DNA of 64,000 bases, taken from Deminuibacter soli. Its GTDB lineage: Bacteria > Bacteroidota > Bacteroidia > Chitinophagales > Chitinophagaceae. Shown here one piece after another: positions 7,787-17,153 of the stretch (position 1 is the stretch's first letter; each line of letters opens with the position of its first letter). The stretch lies in NCBI RefSeq assembly GCF_003412455.1, contig NZ_QTJU01000002.1, positions 372,001-436,000 of the forward strand, written 5' to 3'. The position numbers and the translations under genes are program-made. Below the pieces are notes generated by a model. It did not search any database. It was not told where the DNA came from and worked only from the letters and a program-made list of their open reading frames with translations.

Positions 7787-8797
7787 TTGGATTCGCTTAC
7801 ACATATGGCACTGGGTGCCTGCCTGGGAGAAATAACAGCAGGTAAAAGACTGGGCAAGGCAGCCCTGCTGATGGGCGCTGTTGCAGGTAACCTGCCCGAC
7901 CTGGATGTGCTTGCCGCGCTATGGTTGCGGCCAGCTGCCAACCTGCTTGCACACCGCGGGTTTACGCATTCCTTTACAGGCATTGCCCTGGTAACAATGT
8001 TACTGGCCTTTATGATGAACAAATGGCACCAGCGCAATATGCAGTATAGGCACTGGGTATGGTTTATCGGCAGCCAGCTGTTGCTGCATATTGTTATTGA
8101 CGCCTGCAATGCCTATGGCACCGGCTGGTGGGAGCCGTTTAACCACACCCGCGTATCATTTAATCTCCTGTTTGTGGCAGATCCCCTGTTTGCCATCGCG
8201 CCTTTTATTGCCACCCTGATTTTACTGGTGAAACATGGCAGTTACCTGCGCCGCAAACCCATTGCTGCCGTGGCGTTGAGTTGCTGCCTGCTGTATGTGG
8301 TGCAGGCCATAGTTTGCAAAGCTGTGATTAACACACGGTTTAACCGGCAGTTGAGCACCATACCAGGCAACACGGTACAACGGTATTTTACCACGCCATC
8401 TCCCTTTAACACCTGGCTATGGTATGTAGTGGCCGAAACCGGCAGCGGTTATTACACCGGTTATATGTCTGTGTTTGATGGAAAAGCCGGCATGCCATTG
8501 CATTATTTCCCGCGCAACAATCAGCTGTTGCGGGGCGTTCGCGATACAACAGAACTGCGGCACCTGCTGCGCTTCTCCAAGGGGTATTATACGATTGTGC
8601 CGGTTGAAAATTATTTCGTGTTCAACGATCTCCGTTTTGGCCAGGCAGGCGGGTGGTACGATGCAGCGGCCCCGTTTTCTTTTCATTATTATATTCAATC
8701 GCCCGAAGGAAATATGATGGTATTACAGCGCGGCCGTTTCGCGGGATGGAGCTGGCCGGTGTTGCGCTCCCTGTGGCAGCGGATAAGGGGAACGTGA
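7787..8797 (+). CDS. YdjM/DUF457-type membrane-bound metal-dependent hydrolase
   Basis: 336 aa if started at TTG 7787. The first residues then read (M)DSLTHMALGACLGE, matching the 'MDSLTHIxLGAxxGE' opening typical of this family. The in-frame ATG at 7715 lies inside the preceding terminator stem-loop and would add an atypical N-terminus; ATG 7805 would cut the conserved DSLTH. The motifs NLPDLDVL (about 46-53) and LLAHRGFTHSF (about 62-72) give the D and H residues thought to bind metal. Four or more membrane helices follow, then a soluble C-terminal half. The family (YdjM/YfhO-like) is annotated as metal-dependent hydrolase with no established substrate. Confidence 0.8.
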   Translation: MDSLTHMALGACLGEITAGKRLGKAALLMGAVAGNLPDLDVLAALWLRPAANLLAHRGFTHSFTGIALVTMLLAFMMNKWHQRNMQYRHWVWFIGSQLLLHIVIDACNAYGTGWWEPFNHTRVSFNLLFVADPLFAIAPFIATLILLVKHGSYLRRKPIAAVALSCCLLYVVQAIVCKAVINTRFNRQLSTIPGNTVQRYFTTPSPFNTWLWYVVAETGSGYYTGYMSVFDGKAGMPLHYFPRNNQLLRGVRDTTELRHLLRFSKGYYTIVPVENYFVFNDLRFGQAGGWYDAAAPFSFHYYIQSPEGNMMVLQRGRFAGWSWPVLRSLWQRIRGT

Positions 8798-8982
8798 GGG
8801 GTTTAAAGTTTAATGGTTTAAAGTTTAATGTTTTTTTACCTTACCAAGGCCGTTTTTGGGGCAGGTTATCAAAAGTTGCTCCTTTAGCCATTCCTTTTAG
8901 GTGGAGGGGCGGCGGGCAGCTGCGATGGGGAAATAATTTCCTGAACGTTTTTTTGTTTTTTCGGTATTTTATATTTAATCAT

Positions 8983-8990
8983 TACCTTTG
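8983..8990 (+). promoter_or_regulatory. Probable rpoC promoter -7 element
   Basis: TACCTTTG, a full match to TAnnTTTG, lies about 218 bp before the rpoC start codon. A TTTG at 8952-8955 is further away than usual for a -33 element, so the upstream half is uncertain. Confidence 0.5.
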
Positions 8991-9187
8991 CCGCCTTATG
9001 GATTTTGGAATTTTGTACCTGGTTCATTCATCTGTTTTATTCGCTGCTGGTAATCCTTAACGGGATTTAATACCTTAACAAACTGTTCGCCAGGGAGTTA
9101 GGGTAAACGCATGTGGTGAAAAAACGCAGAAAAAAGTACGTAAATCAAGGTCTGTAAGGCCCGCTCACCACGGGAATATTAGTACGC

Positions 9188-9203
9188 AAAAATTGCAATT
9201 TTT
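9188..9203 (+). repeat. 16-bp perfect palindrome just before rpoC
   Basis: AAAAATTGCAATTTTT is a perfect palindrome ending 4 bp before the rpoC ATG at 9208. It could be an operator or, in RNA, a weak hairpin next to the ribosome-binding region. Confidence 0.5.
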
Positions 9204-9207
9204 ACAT

Positions 9208-12200
9208 ATGGCCATTAAAAAAGACAATCGCCCCAAAGCGTCATTTTCTAAAATTACGATAGGTCTGGCATCGCCCGACAGTATTTTAGAGCGCAGCTTT
9301 GGTGAAGTGTTGAAGCCGGAAACCATCAACTACCGCACTTACAAGCCGGAGCGTGATGGTTTGTTCTGCGAAAGAATCTTCGGTCCCGTAAAAGATTATG
9401 AATGTGCCTGCGGTAAGTACAAGCGTATCCGTTACAAGGGTATTGTGTGCGACCGTTGCGGTGTAGAGGTAACAGAAAAGAAAGTGCGTCGTGAGCGTAT
9501 GGGCCACATTAAGCTGGTGGTACCTGTAGTTCACATCTGGTACTTTAAAAGCCTGCCCAACAAAATCGGTTACCTGCTGGGTATGAGCTCCAAGAAATTG
9601 GAAACAATTGTTTATTACGAAAGATATGCTGTTATCCAGCCGGGTATCCGTGAGGATAAGGGTTTGCAGAGCGGTGATTTGTTAACTGAGGAAGAGTACC
9701 TGGAAATCATGGACAATCTTCCGAAAGATAACCAGTACCTGCCTGATGAAGACCCGCAGAAATTCATTGCGAAAATGGGTGCAGAGGCCGTTCACGACCT
9801 GCTGGCACGCATTGAGCTGGACAGCCTGAGCTTTAACCTGCGTAATGCAGCAGCCACCGAAACTTCACAGCAGCGTAAAGCCGATGCTTTGAAACGTTTG
9901 AGCGTGGTTGAATCGTTCCGCGACGCATCTACCCGCATCACCAACCGCCCCGAGTGGATGGTAATGCAGTATATCCCTGTTATCCCACCCGAACTGCGCC
10001 CGCTGGTTCCGCTGGATGGTGGCCGTTTCGCGTCTTCTGACCTGAACGACCTGTACCGCCGCGTAATCATCCGCAACAACCGTTTAAAACGTTTGCTCGA
10101 GATCAAAGCCCCTGAGGTGATCCTCCGCAACGAAAAACGTATGCTGCAGGAAGCTGTGGATTCTCTGTTCGATAACAGCCGTAAATCAAACGCCGTTAAA
10201 GCAGAAGGCGGACGTGCACTGAAATCTTTGAGCGATGTGCTGAAAGGTAAACAGGGCCGTTTCCGTCAGAACCTGCTCGGTAAACGTGTTGACTACTCCG
10301 GCCGTTCTGTAATCGTGGTAGGCCCTGAAATGCGCATGCATGAGTGTGGTTTGCCGAAAGATATGGCTGCCGAGCTGTTCAAACCGTTTGTTATCCGCAA
10401 ACTGATTGAAAGGGGTATCGTGAAAACAGTTAAATCTGCCAAGAAACTGGTAGACCGCAAGGAAGCTGTTATCTGGGACATCCTCGAAAATATCCTGAAA
10501 GGTCACCCGGTAATGTTAAACCGTGCCCCAACACTGCACCGTTTATCTATCCAGGCCTTCCAGCCACGTTTGGTAGAAGGTAAAGCGATTCAGCTGCACC
10601 CGCTGGTTACCGCGGCATTCAACGCCGACTTCGATGGTGACCAGATGGCCGTTCACGTTCCGTTGAGCAACGCGGCTATTTTGGAAGCCCAGCTGCTGAT
10701 GCTGTCTTCACACAACATCCTTAACCCGCAGAATGGTACGCCAATCACCCTGCCTTCACAGGACATGGTACTTGGTCTGTACTACATTACCAAGGGTAAA
10801 AAATCAACCGAGACTGAAAAAGTACGCGGTGAAGGCATGGCCTTCTACAGCATGGAAGAAGTGCTGATCGCTTACAATGAAAACAGGATCGACCTGCACG
10901 CACAGATCAAGGTGAAAACCAATGTGCGCGAACAGGGTAAACTGGTTAAAAAACTCATCGAAACAACTGTTGGACGCGTGCTGTTCAACCAGTTTGTTCC
11001 ATACGAGGTAGGTTTTATCAACGCACTGGCTACTAAAAAATCATTGCGTGAAATTATCGGTGACATCATCAAAATCACCGACGTTCCCAAAACCGCCAAG
11101 TTCCTTGACGACATCAAAACCCTCGGTTTCCGTATGGCCTTCCGTGGTGGTTTGTCGTTCAACGTAAATGACCTGATTATCCCTGAAGTAAGAAACGAGT
11201 TGCTCGAACAGGCGAAAGAAGAAGTTGCCGAAGTTTGGGAAAACTACAACATGGGTTTAATCACCAACAACGAACGTTACAACCAGGTAATTGATATCTG
11301 GAGCCGCGTGGATACCCGTATTACTGAAACGCTCATCCGTGAAATGGCAACCGATAAACAGGGCTTCAACTCTGTTTACATGATGCTTGATTCAGGTGCA
11401 CGTGGCAGTAAGCAACAGGTTAAACAGCTGGCTGGTATCAGGGGTTTGATGGCGAAACCAAGAAAATCAGGTTCTACCGGTGCAGAGATCGTAGAAAACC
11501 CGATCCTGTCTAACTTTAAAGGTGGCCTGAACGTATTGGATTACTTCATCTCTACCCACGGTGCCCGTAAAGGTCTGGCGGATACGGCCCTTAAAACGGC
11601 TGATGCCGGTTACCTCACCCGCCGTCTGGTAGACGTTGCGCAGGATGTGGTAATCACTGAAGAAGATTGTGGTACTTTACGTGGTATCGCTACTTCAGCG
11701 CTGAAAGACAACGAGGACATCGTAGAACCACTGTATGACCGTATACTGGGACGTACCTCACTGCACGATGTATTCCATCCGCAGAGCGATGTAATCCTGG
11801 CTACAGCAGGCGAAGAAATCACTACCGATATTGCACACGCCATTGAAGACGCAGGCATTGAAACAGTAGAAATACGTTCTGTGCTTACCTGCGAAAGCAA
11901 ACGCGGTGTGTGTGTGAAATGTTATGGTAAAAACCTTGCTACCGGTTACATGGCACAGCGTGGTGATGCCGTTGGTATCATCGCTGCACAAAGTATCGGT
12001 GAGCCTGGTACACAGCTTACCCTGCGTACCTTCCACGTGGGTGGTATTGCCGGTTCATCTTCCATTGAATCTGCACTGAACGCCAAGTTCGACGGTACCA
12101 TTCAGTTCGATGGTCTGCGTACGGTTCAGACAGAAAACAACGAAGGCGACAAAATCAATGTGGTTATCGGCCGTACCGGTGAGGTACGTATCATGGACGT

Positions 12201-13497
12201 TAAAAACGACCGCCTCCTGATCACCAACAACGTTCCTTACGGTGCTATCTTAACCGTGAAAGACGGACAGCAGGTGAAAAAAGGCGAAACCATTTGTACA
12301 TGGGATCCGTTCAACAACGTTGTGGTTGCCGAAATTGCCGGTGAAATCAAATTCGAGAATGTTATTGAAGGTATCACTTACCGCGAAGAAGCCGACGAAC
12401 AAACCGGCCACCGCGATAAAGTGGTTATCGAAACAAAAGATAAAACCAAAATTCCTGGCATCGTTATCGAAGGCAAGGAAATCAAAAACTATAACTTACC
12501 TGTAGGCAGCCGCCTGGTAACAGAAGAAGGCGAAAAAGTAAAAGCAGGCCAGGTTATCGTTAAAATCCCGAGAACCCTGCGTAAATCAGGTGACATCACG
12601 GGTGGTCTGCCCCGTGTAACAGAGTTGTTCGAGGCAAGAAACCCGGGTAACCCCGCAGTAGTTTGCGAAATCGACGGTGTAGTAGCCTTCGGTAACGTGA
12701 AACGCGGTAACAGGGAAATCATTGTTGAAGCAAGAGACGGTATCGTTAAAAAATACCTCGTGCCTCTGACACGCCAGATCCTGGTGCAGGATGGTGACTT
12801 CGTAAAAGCAGGTACACCGCTCTCCGATGGCCAGGTAGCACCGGCCGATATTCTTTCTATCAAAGGCCCGTATGCCGTTCAGGAATACGTGGTGAATGAG
12901 ATCCAGGAAGTTTACCGTTTGCAGGGTGTAAAAATCAACGACAAGCACATCGAGGTGATCGTTCGCCAGATGATGAAAAAAGTGGAAATCGTAGACGCCG
13001 GCGATACCAGGTTCCTGGAAGAGGATCTCGAAGACCGCTTTGAATTCAACGAAGAGAACGACCGCATCTTTGATAAGAAAGTGGTTACCGAACCAGGCGA
13101 AAGCGGCAAGCTGAAAGCTGGTCAGATCATCACCTTGCGTGAACTGCGCGAAGAAAACTCTGTACTGCGTCGTACAGACAAAAAACTGGTTGAAGTGCGC
13201 GATGCACAGCCTGCTACCGCAACACCGGTACTGCTGGGTATCACCAAAGCATCACTGGGCGTTCAAAGCTGGATTTCAGCCGCATCGTTCCAGGAAACAA
13301 CCAAGGTACTGAGCTCTGCAGCTATCCAGGGTAAAACAGATGACATGATTGGTTTGAAAGAAAACGTAATCACCGGTCACCTGATCCCTGCCGGTACAGG
13401 TCAGAAAGAATTCGAAAACATGATCGTAGGCAGCAAAGAAGAGTATGAACTGCTCTCTACCGCCCGCGAAGCCATGAACTTCGACGACGAAGAATAG
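9208..13497 (+). CDS. rpoC: DNA-directed RNA polymerase subunit beta'
   Basis: 1429 aa from ATG 9208 ([10 protein letters not shown]). All landmark motifs are present: the N-terminal zinc site [20 protein letters not shown], the catalytic [12 protein letters not shown] that binds Mg2+, the bridge helix/trigger-loop region [17 protein letters not shown], the second zinc site [13 protein letters not shown], and [19 protein letters not shown]. Length and content fit the Bacteroidota beta' subunit. It forms the active-site cleft of RNA polymerase with RpoB. In most bacteria rpoC follows rpoB directly; here the preceding gene is an unrelated YdjM-like protein and there is no trace of rpoB. Gly/Lys/Arg codons look highly adapted, as for a highly expressed gene. 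A strong terminator follows. Confidence 0.98.
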   Translation: MAIKKDNRPKASFSKITIGLASPDSILERSFGEVLKPETINYRTYKPERDGLFCERIFGPVKDYECACGKYKRIRYKGIVCDRCGVEVTEKKVRRERMGHIKLVVPVVHIWYFKSLPNKIGYLLGMSSKKLETIVYYERYAVIQPGIREDKGLQSGDLLTEEEYLEIMDNLPKDNQYLPDEDPQKFIAKMGAEAVHDLLARIELDSLSFNLRNAAATETSQQRKADALKRLSVVESFRDASTRITNRPEWMVMQYIPVIPPELRPLVPLDGGRFASSDLNDLYRRVIIRNNRLKRLLEIKAPEVILRNEKRMLQEAVDSLFDNSRKSNAVKAEGGRALKSLSDVLKGKQGRFRQNLLGKRVDYSGRSVIVVGPEMRMHECGLPKDMAAELFKPFVIRKLIERGIVKTVKSAKKLVDRKEAVIWDILENILKGHPVMLNRAPTLHRLSIQAFQPRLVEGKAIQLHPLVTAAFNADFDGDQMAVHVPLSNAAILEAQLLMLSSHNILNPQNGTPITLPSQDMVLGLYYITKGKKSTETEKVRGEGMAFYSMEEVLIAYNENRIDLHAQIKVKTNVREQGKLVKKLIETTVGRVLFNQFVPYEVGFINALATKKSLREIIGDIIKITDVPKTAKFLDDIKTLGFRMAFRGGLSFNVNDLIIPEVRNELLEQAKEEVAEVWENYNMGLITNNERYNQVIDIWSRVDTRITETLIREMATDKQGFNSVYMMLDSGARGSKQQVKQLAGIRGLMAKPRKSGSTGAEIVENPILSNFKGGLNVLDYFISTHGARKGLADTALKTADAGYLTRRLVDVAQDVVITEEDCGTLRGIATSALKDNEDIVEPLYDRILGRTSLHDVFHPQSDVILATAGEEITTDIAHAIEDAGIETVEIRSVLTCESKRGVCVKCYGKNLATGYMAQRGDAVGIIAAQSIGEPGTQLTLRTFHVGGIAGSSSIESALNAKFDGTIQFDGLRTVQTENNEGDKINVVIGRTGEVRIMDVKNDRLLITNNVPYGAILTVKDGQQVKKGETICTWDPFNNVVVAEIAGEIKFENVIEGITYREEADEQTGHRDKVVIETKDKTKIPGIVIEGKEIKNYNLPVGSRLVTEEGEKVKAGQVIVKIPRTLRKSGDITGGLPRVTELFEARNPGNPAVVCEIDGVVAFGNVKRGNREIIVEARDGIVKKYLVPLTRQILVQDGDFVKAGTPLSDGQVAPADILSIKGPYAVQEYVVNEIQEVYRLQGVKINDKHIEVIVRQMMKKVEIVDAGDTRFLEEDLEDRFEFNEENDRIFDKKVVTEPGESGKLKAGQIITLRELREENSVLRRTDKKLVEVRDAQPATATPVLLGITKASLGVQSWISAASFQETTKVLSSAAIQGKTDDMIGLKENVITGHLIPAGTGQKEFENMIVGSKEEYELLSTAREAMNFDDEE

Positions 13498-13798
13498 TTT
13501 TAACTTATCTCCATCAATAAAAAGTAGGAAGCATTAACACTGCTTCCTGCTTTTTTTTTGCAAACCATACCTGGCTGTTCCTGTTCGTGCAATAATGCTG
13601 GCGAGCTGAAATGCAATGCCGGCAATTGTTTTAGCCGAATCGTGTATTCATTGTTCTGCAAATGAAGCACATGGATACCGGTTATTGAACCATACAGTAC
13701 CCGGTAAATGCAAATGAAAAACTGTTAAATTGTTAAAGCCTCTTTTAACAAATTTTTTTTACAAATCCCGTTACCTTCATAACCCCAAAAAATAAGGC
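13498..13798 (+). other. Intergenic region rpoC to ompH
   Basis: After the rpoC terminator I see no gene. A TTACCTTCAT near 13769-13778, preceded by a T-rich tract, is a weaker match to the -7 element and the likely promoter region of the OmpH-like gene. Confidence 0.4.
13523..13559 (+). terminator. rpoC terminator
   Basis: An 11-bp stem (one G-U pair; AGTAGGAAGCA/TGCTTCCTGCT) with a 7-nt loop, followed by nine T, starts 26 bp after the rpoC stop. Confidence 0.9.
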
Positions 13799-14401
13799 AT
13801 GAAGCAATTTTCCTTAGTTCTCAACGTTGTGTTAGTCGTTGCTGTCGGCATACTGTTTTACCTGCATTTCGCAGGAGCCAAAAACAATGTAGGCGGAGAA
13901 GCAAAACATATCTCTGATTCTGCAAGTCCGGCCAGTTTTAAAGTAGTGTACTTCGATATCGATTCAATCGAAAACCAGTACGAATACTCTAAACAGGTTC
14001 GTGCGTATGTAAGAGGCAGGCAGGAACAGATTGCCAATGACCTGAACCAGATGCGCAATCATCTTACCAGCAAAGCCAAAGAATACGAGCAAAGAGGCGC
14101 TTCTATGTCGCAGACAGAGCAAACCGCTTTCCAGCAGGAGTTTGCCCGTATGCAGGGTGAGTTCCAGAGCACCAACGAGCAGAAAAACCAGGAACTGCAG
14201 GGCGAATCAATGCGCCGTTTCCAGGAAGTGAAAGCGAAAATCCAGACCTTCCTGAAAGAATACAGCAAAACCCACGGTTATGTATTTGTATACGCCAGCT
14301 CAGATGATGACAACCTGTACTACAAAGACACAACCCGCAACATCACCGCCGAAATGGTGCGTGTGCTGAATGAACAGTTCAAAGCAGAGAAGAAAAAATA
14401 A
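13799..14401 (+). CDS. OmpH/Skp-family periplasmic chaperone-like protein
   Basis: 200 aa. Residues about 5-27 form a hydrophobic signal/anchor helix (LVLNVVLVVAVGILFYLHF). The next segment, FKVVYFDIDSIENQYEY, matches the opening strand of OmpH/Skp proteins ('IAYVDxxxIxxxxxx'), followed by a long charged coiled coil (about residues 65-150) rich in Gln, Glu and Lys, and a C-terminal GYVFVYASSDDDNLYYKDTTRNIT that matches the family end '..vx..dxxvxYxdxxxDIT'. Skp-like proteins hold unfolded outer-membrane proteins in the periplasm. Monocistronic between two terminators. Bacteroidota genomes usually carry several OmpH-like genes, so no specific symbol is given. Confidence 0.85.
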   Translation: MKQFSLVLNVVLVVAVGILFYLHFAGAKNNVGGEAKHISDSASPASFKVVYFDIDSIENQYEYSKQVRAYVRGRQEQIANDLNQMRNHLTSKAKEYEQRGASMSQTEQTAFQQEFARMQGEFQSTNEQKNQELQGESMRRFQEVKAKIQTFLKEYSKTHGYVFVYASSDDDNLYYKDTTRNITAEMVRVLNEQFKAEKKK

Positions 14402-14424
14402 CCCCCGCTCCGCAAACATATTCC

Positions 14425-14453
14425 GCCGGTGGCCGCAAGCCACCGGCTTTTTT
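14425..14453 (+). terminator. Terminator after the OmpH-like gene
   Basis: Perfect 9-bp stem GCCGGTGGC/GCCACCGGC, 5-nt loop, then six T. Confidence 0.9.
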
Positions 14454-14455
14454 AT

Positions 14456-14545
14456 GTGAATAGTCAATAGTGGATGATTTGAGCGAATCCCCTATAGACT
14501 AACCGCTAAAGCTAGCAGCTCACAGCTCGTAGCTCGCAGCTTTTC
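14456..14545. repeat. Intergenic micro-repeats (AATAGTCAATAGTG and AGCTnGCAGCT types)
   Basis: GTGAATAGTCAATAGTGGATG at 14456-14476 recurs, slightly changed, at 36806-36828 and inverted at 29301-29320. An AGCT-rich tract (14508-14541) resembles tracts near 23760, 34148 and 36974. These occur only between genes or at gene ends and have no coding content. Confidence 0.55.
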
Positions 14546-14585
14546 CCTATCTTCCCGTTTACAAACGAAACAAGAAAATTGCAAT

Positions 14586-16019
14586 ATGAGCAATACCAGC
14601 TTTAAGCCTACACTTACCCTGCTAGATGCCACCATGATTGTTGCCGGAAGTATGATTGGTTCCGGTATTTTTATTGTCAGCGCCGATATTGTACGCAATG
14701 TGGGCAGTTCAGGCTGGCTGATGATGGTATGGTTTTTAACCGGTTTTATGACCATAATCGCCGCTGTCAGCTATGGCGAGCTGAGCGCCATGTTTCCCAA
14801 AGCAGGCGGTCAGTATGTGTATCTCAAAGAATCGTACAACCCGCTGGTAGGCTTTTTATATGGCTGGAGCTTCTTCGCCGTTATCCAAACGGGTACCATC
14901 GCAGCAGTTGGCGTGGCCTTCTCTAAATTCACCGCTTACCTTATTCCGCAGGTTAGTGAAGACCTGGTGCTGTTTTCCATCGGCTCGTTTAAAATATCAC
15001 CTGCGCAGGTACTGTCTATCGTAACCATTATATTGCTCACCTACATCAATACAAGAGGCGTTAAAAACGGTAAAATCATACAAACGACCTTTACCATTAC
15101 CAAGCTGGTAAGTTTGTTCGGCTTAATTGTTATTGGCCTTTTCGCTGTTAAGAGCGATGTATGGCATGCCAACTGGAGCAATGCCTGGAAACTGCAGCCC
15201 ATGAAAGCAGACGGCTCAGTAGGCGACTACATGGCTGCTGCCGGTTTTGGTGCCATAGCAGCCTCTATGGTAGGCTCTATTTTCAGCAGTGTGGCCTGGG
15301 AAAACGTAACCTTTATTGCAGGTGAAATCAAAAATCCCAAACGGAATATTGGTCTAAGCCTGTTTCTCGGAACATTCATCGTAACCATCGTTTATGTGGC
15401 TGCCAATATCATGTACACAGCAGTATTGCCGCTGCATGAGATTGCAGGTGCAGAAAAAGACCGTGTGGCTGTAGCGGCATCCAATGCCATATTTGGCGGT
15501 ACACATGCTGCAGGCGCCTTAAACACCGGTACGCTGGTAATGGCAGTGATGATCATGATCTCTACATTTGGCTGTAATAACGGGCTTATCTTATCCGGTG
15601 CGCGCGTGTACTACACGATGGCCAAGGATGGCTTGTTCTTCAAAAAAACAGGTGAACTGAATAAAAATGCAGTGCCTCAGTTTGGCCTGTGGATACAATG
15701 CGTAGTTGCCTCCCTGCTTTGCCTCAGCGGCAAATACGGCGACCTGCTGGATATGGTTTCGTTTGTTGTGGTCATCTTCTACGTGTTAACCATACTGGGC
15801 ATTTTCATTCTCAGGAAAACACGCCCGGATGCAGAAAGACCATACAAGGCATTTGGTTACCCTGTGTTGCCTGCGCTGTATATCATTATGGGGCTTACTT
15901 TCTGTTCCCTGCTTATTATTTACAAACCCAATTTTACCTGGCCGGGTTTGATTATTGTGCTGATTGGTATACCCATTTATTATATTGCACTCGCAAATAA
16001 AAAGACTGATGAAATTTGA
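14586..16019 (+). CDS. APC-superfamily amino acid permease
   Basis: 477 aa with about 12 predicted membrane helices. The first helix carries the family motif IVAGSMIGSGIFIV (about residues 18-31), typical of APC amino acid/polyamine transporters; later come ELSAMFPKAGGQYVYLKE, the usual loop between helices 2 and 3, and VAWENVTFIAGEIKNPKRNI around helix 6-7. Overall it resembles LAT-like/YfnA-type exchangers. The substrate cannot be told from sequence. The last 11 bp overlap the heptose kinase start, so the two genes are probably translated from one message, though a functional link is not obvious. Confidence 0.9.
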   Translation: MSNTSFKPTLTLLDATMIVAGSMIGSGIFIVSADIVRNVGSSGWLMMVWFLTGFMTIIAAVSYGELSAMFPKAGGQYVYLKESYNPLVGFLYGWSFFAVIQTGTIAAVGVAFSKFTAYLIPQVSEDLVLFSIGSFKISPAQVLSIVTIILLTYINTRGVKNGKIIQTTFTITKLVSLFGLIVIGLFAVKSDVWHANWSNAWKLQPMKADGSVGDYMAAAGFGAIAASMVGSIFSSVAWENVTFIAGEIKNPKRNIGLSLFLGTFIVTIVYVAANIMYTAVLPLHEIAGAEKDRVAVAASNAIFGGTHAAGALNTGTLVMAVMIMISTFGCNNGLILSGARVYYTMAKDGLFFKKTGELNKNAVPQFGLWIQCVVASLLCLSGKYGDLLDMVSFVVVIFYVLTILGIFILRKTRPDAERPYKAFGYPVLPALYIIMGLTFCSLLIIYKPNFTWPGLIIVLIGIPIYYIALANKKTDEI

Positions 16020-16998
16020 TGCGTTGTTTGCCGGCTTTTCAAAAATGAAGGTAGTAGTGATTGGCGATGTAATGCTCGACACGTACTGGTGGGGCAGGGT
16101 AGACCGTATTTCGCCCGAAGCGCCGGTACCTGTTGTGGCGCTGGATAAAAAAGAATACCGCATTGGCGGAGCCGGTAATGTGGCGCTTAATACAGCTGCG
16201 CTGGGTGCAGCAACCACTTTGTTTTCTATTGTTGGTGATGATGATGATGCGGAAATATTGCTGAACCTGTTGCAGCAGCAGCACATCGATACCAAGTATA
16301 TTATTAAAAGTACTGACCGTATTACCACGAATAAAATCCGCATTGTTGGCAAAAGCCAGCAAATGATGCGGTTGGATTCGGAGGTGACACACGATATTGC
16401 TGCTGATGAGGCAACTGCCATCATCAGCAGTTTTAAAGCTTATGCCAAACGCTACCAGCCTAACGTGGTGATATTTGAAGATTACAACAAAGGCATTTTA
16501 ACAGCCGGTGTAATTACAGAGATCATTGCAGTGTGTAAAGAACATGGCATAGCCACTGCGGTAGATCCCAAGCGTAAAAATTTCTTTACCTACCAGGACG
16601 TGGATATTTTTAAACCTAACCTGAAAGAAGTAAAGGAAGGACTTAACCTGCTGCTCGAATCGGTAGATGAGCCTGCCATGCGCGATGTGCACGAAGCTTT
16701 GCAGAAAGTATTGCAGCACAAAATATCACTGATCACCCTGTCTGAAAAAGGGGTGTTTTTCCAGAAAGGCAGCCAGTCCAGGATCATCCCCTCGCACCTG
16801 CGGAATATTGCCGATGTAAGCGGTGCAGGAGATACGGTAATTGCGGTTGCTGCGCTGGTATACGCCGCTACAAACGACATTAAGCTGGCCGCAGAAACAG
16901 CCAATATTGCCGGCGGATTGGTTTGTGAAGAAGTGGGCACCGCAGCCATTAACAAACAGCGCCTGCTGGAAGAGTGTACGGAACTTATTGCCGGTTAA
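16009..16998 (+). CDS. rfaE1: PfkB-family D-glycero-beta-D-manno-heptose 7-phosphate kinase (HldE N-domain type)
   Basis: 329 aa from ATG 16009, overlapping the permease stop. It is a PfkB/ribokinase fold: GDVMLDTYWWGRVDRISPEAPVPV near the N-terminus is characteristic of the heptose 7-phosphate kinase branch, GGAGNVALN gives the substrate loop (about 50-58), DPKRKNF follows, and VSGAGDTVIA near residue 270 is the PfkB signature 2 with the catalytic Asp. The enzyme makes heptose 1,7-bisphosphate for ADP-heptose, an LPS inner-core sugar. Unlike E. coli HldE the C-terminal cytidylyltransferase domain is absent, so that step needs a separate gene. An upstream in-frame start (15964) is rejected because it lies deep in the permease gene. 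Confidence 0.88.
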   Translation: MKFDALFAGFSKMKVVVIGDVMLDTYWWGRVDRISPEAPVPVVALDKKEYRIGGAGNVALNTAALGAATTLFSIVGDDDDAEILLNLLQQQHIDTKYIIKSTDRITTNKIRIVGKSQQMMRLDSEVTHDIAADEATAIISSFKAYAKRYQPNVVIFEDYNKGILTAGVITEIIAVCKEHGIATAVDPKRKNFFTYQDVDIFKPNLKEVKEGLNLLLESVDEPAMRDVHEALQKVLQHKISLITLSEKGVFFQKGSQSRIIPSHLRNIADVSGAGDTVIAVAALVYAATNDIKLAAETANIAGGLVCEEVGTAAINKQRLLEECTELIAG

Positions 16999-17115
16999 TC
17001 TGCCATTTTTTTTAATAGACATTAAACCTGGTGCAGCTAATGCAGTCTTATTACTGTAACACCTTCCGTAGGGCGTTACAAACAAGGTGATGCATTTGCA
17101 CCGGCCATGTTATTG

Positions 17116-17153
17116 AAAGCGTTTCTTAGGGGGTAAGAAACGCTTTTATTTTT
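17116..17153 (+). terminator. Terminator after rfaE1
   Basis: Perfect 13-bp stem AAAGCGTTTCTTA/TAAGAAACGCTTT with GGGGG loop, then TTATTTTTT. It sits between convergent genes but only the plus side has a T tract. Confidence 0.88.

Larger units (their letters stand above)
8798..9207 (+). other. Long leader/intergenic region before rpoC
   Basis: It holds a tandem 15-bp repeat (GTTTAAAGTTTAATG twice, 8801-8830), a perfect -7 element TACCTTTG (8983-8990), a 7-bp long-range inverted repeat (GTGGTGA 9113-9119, TCACCAC 9165-9171) and a 16-bp palindrome ending 4 nt before rpoC. No convincing gene; a 20-codon ORF at 8998 has no supporting feature. If transcription starts near 8995, rpoC has a leader of about 210 nt. 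Confidence 0.5.

Noticed and set aside
8653-9060. A 135-codon plus-strand ORF
   Set aside because: It overlaps the end of the YdjM-like gene in another frame and continues into repeat DNA and the rpoC promoter; codon use is not protein-like.
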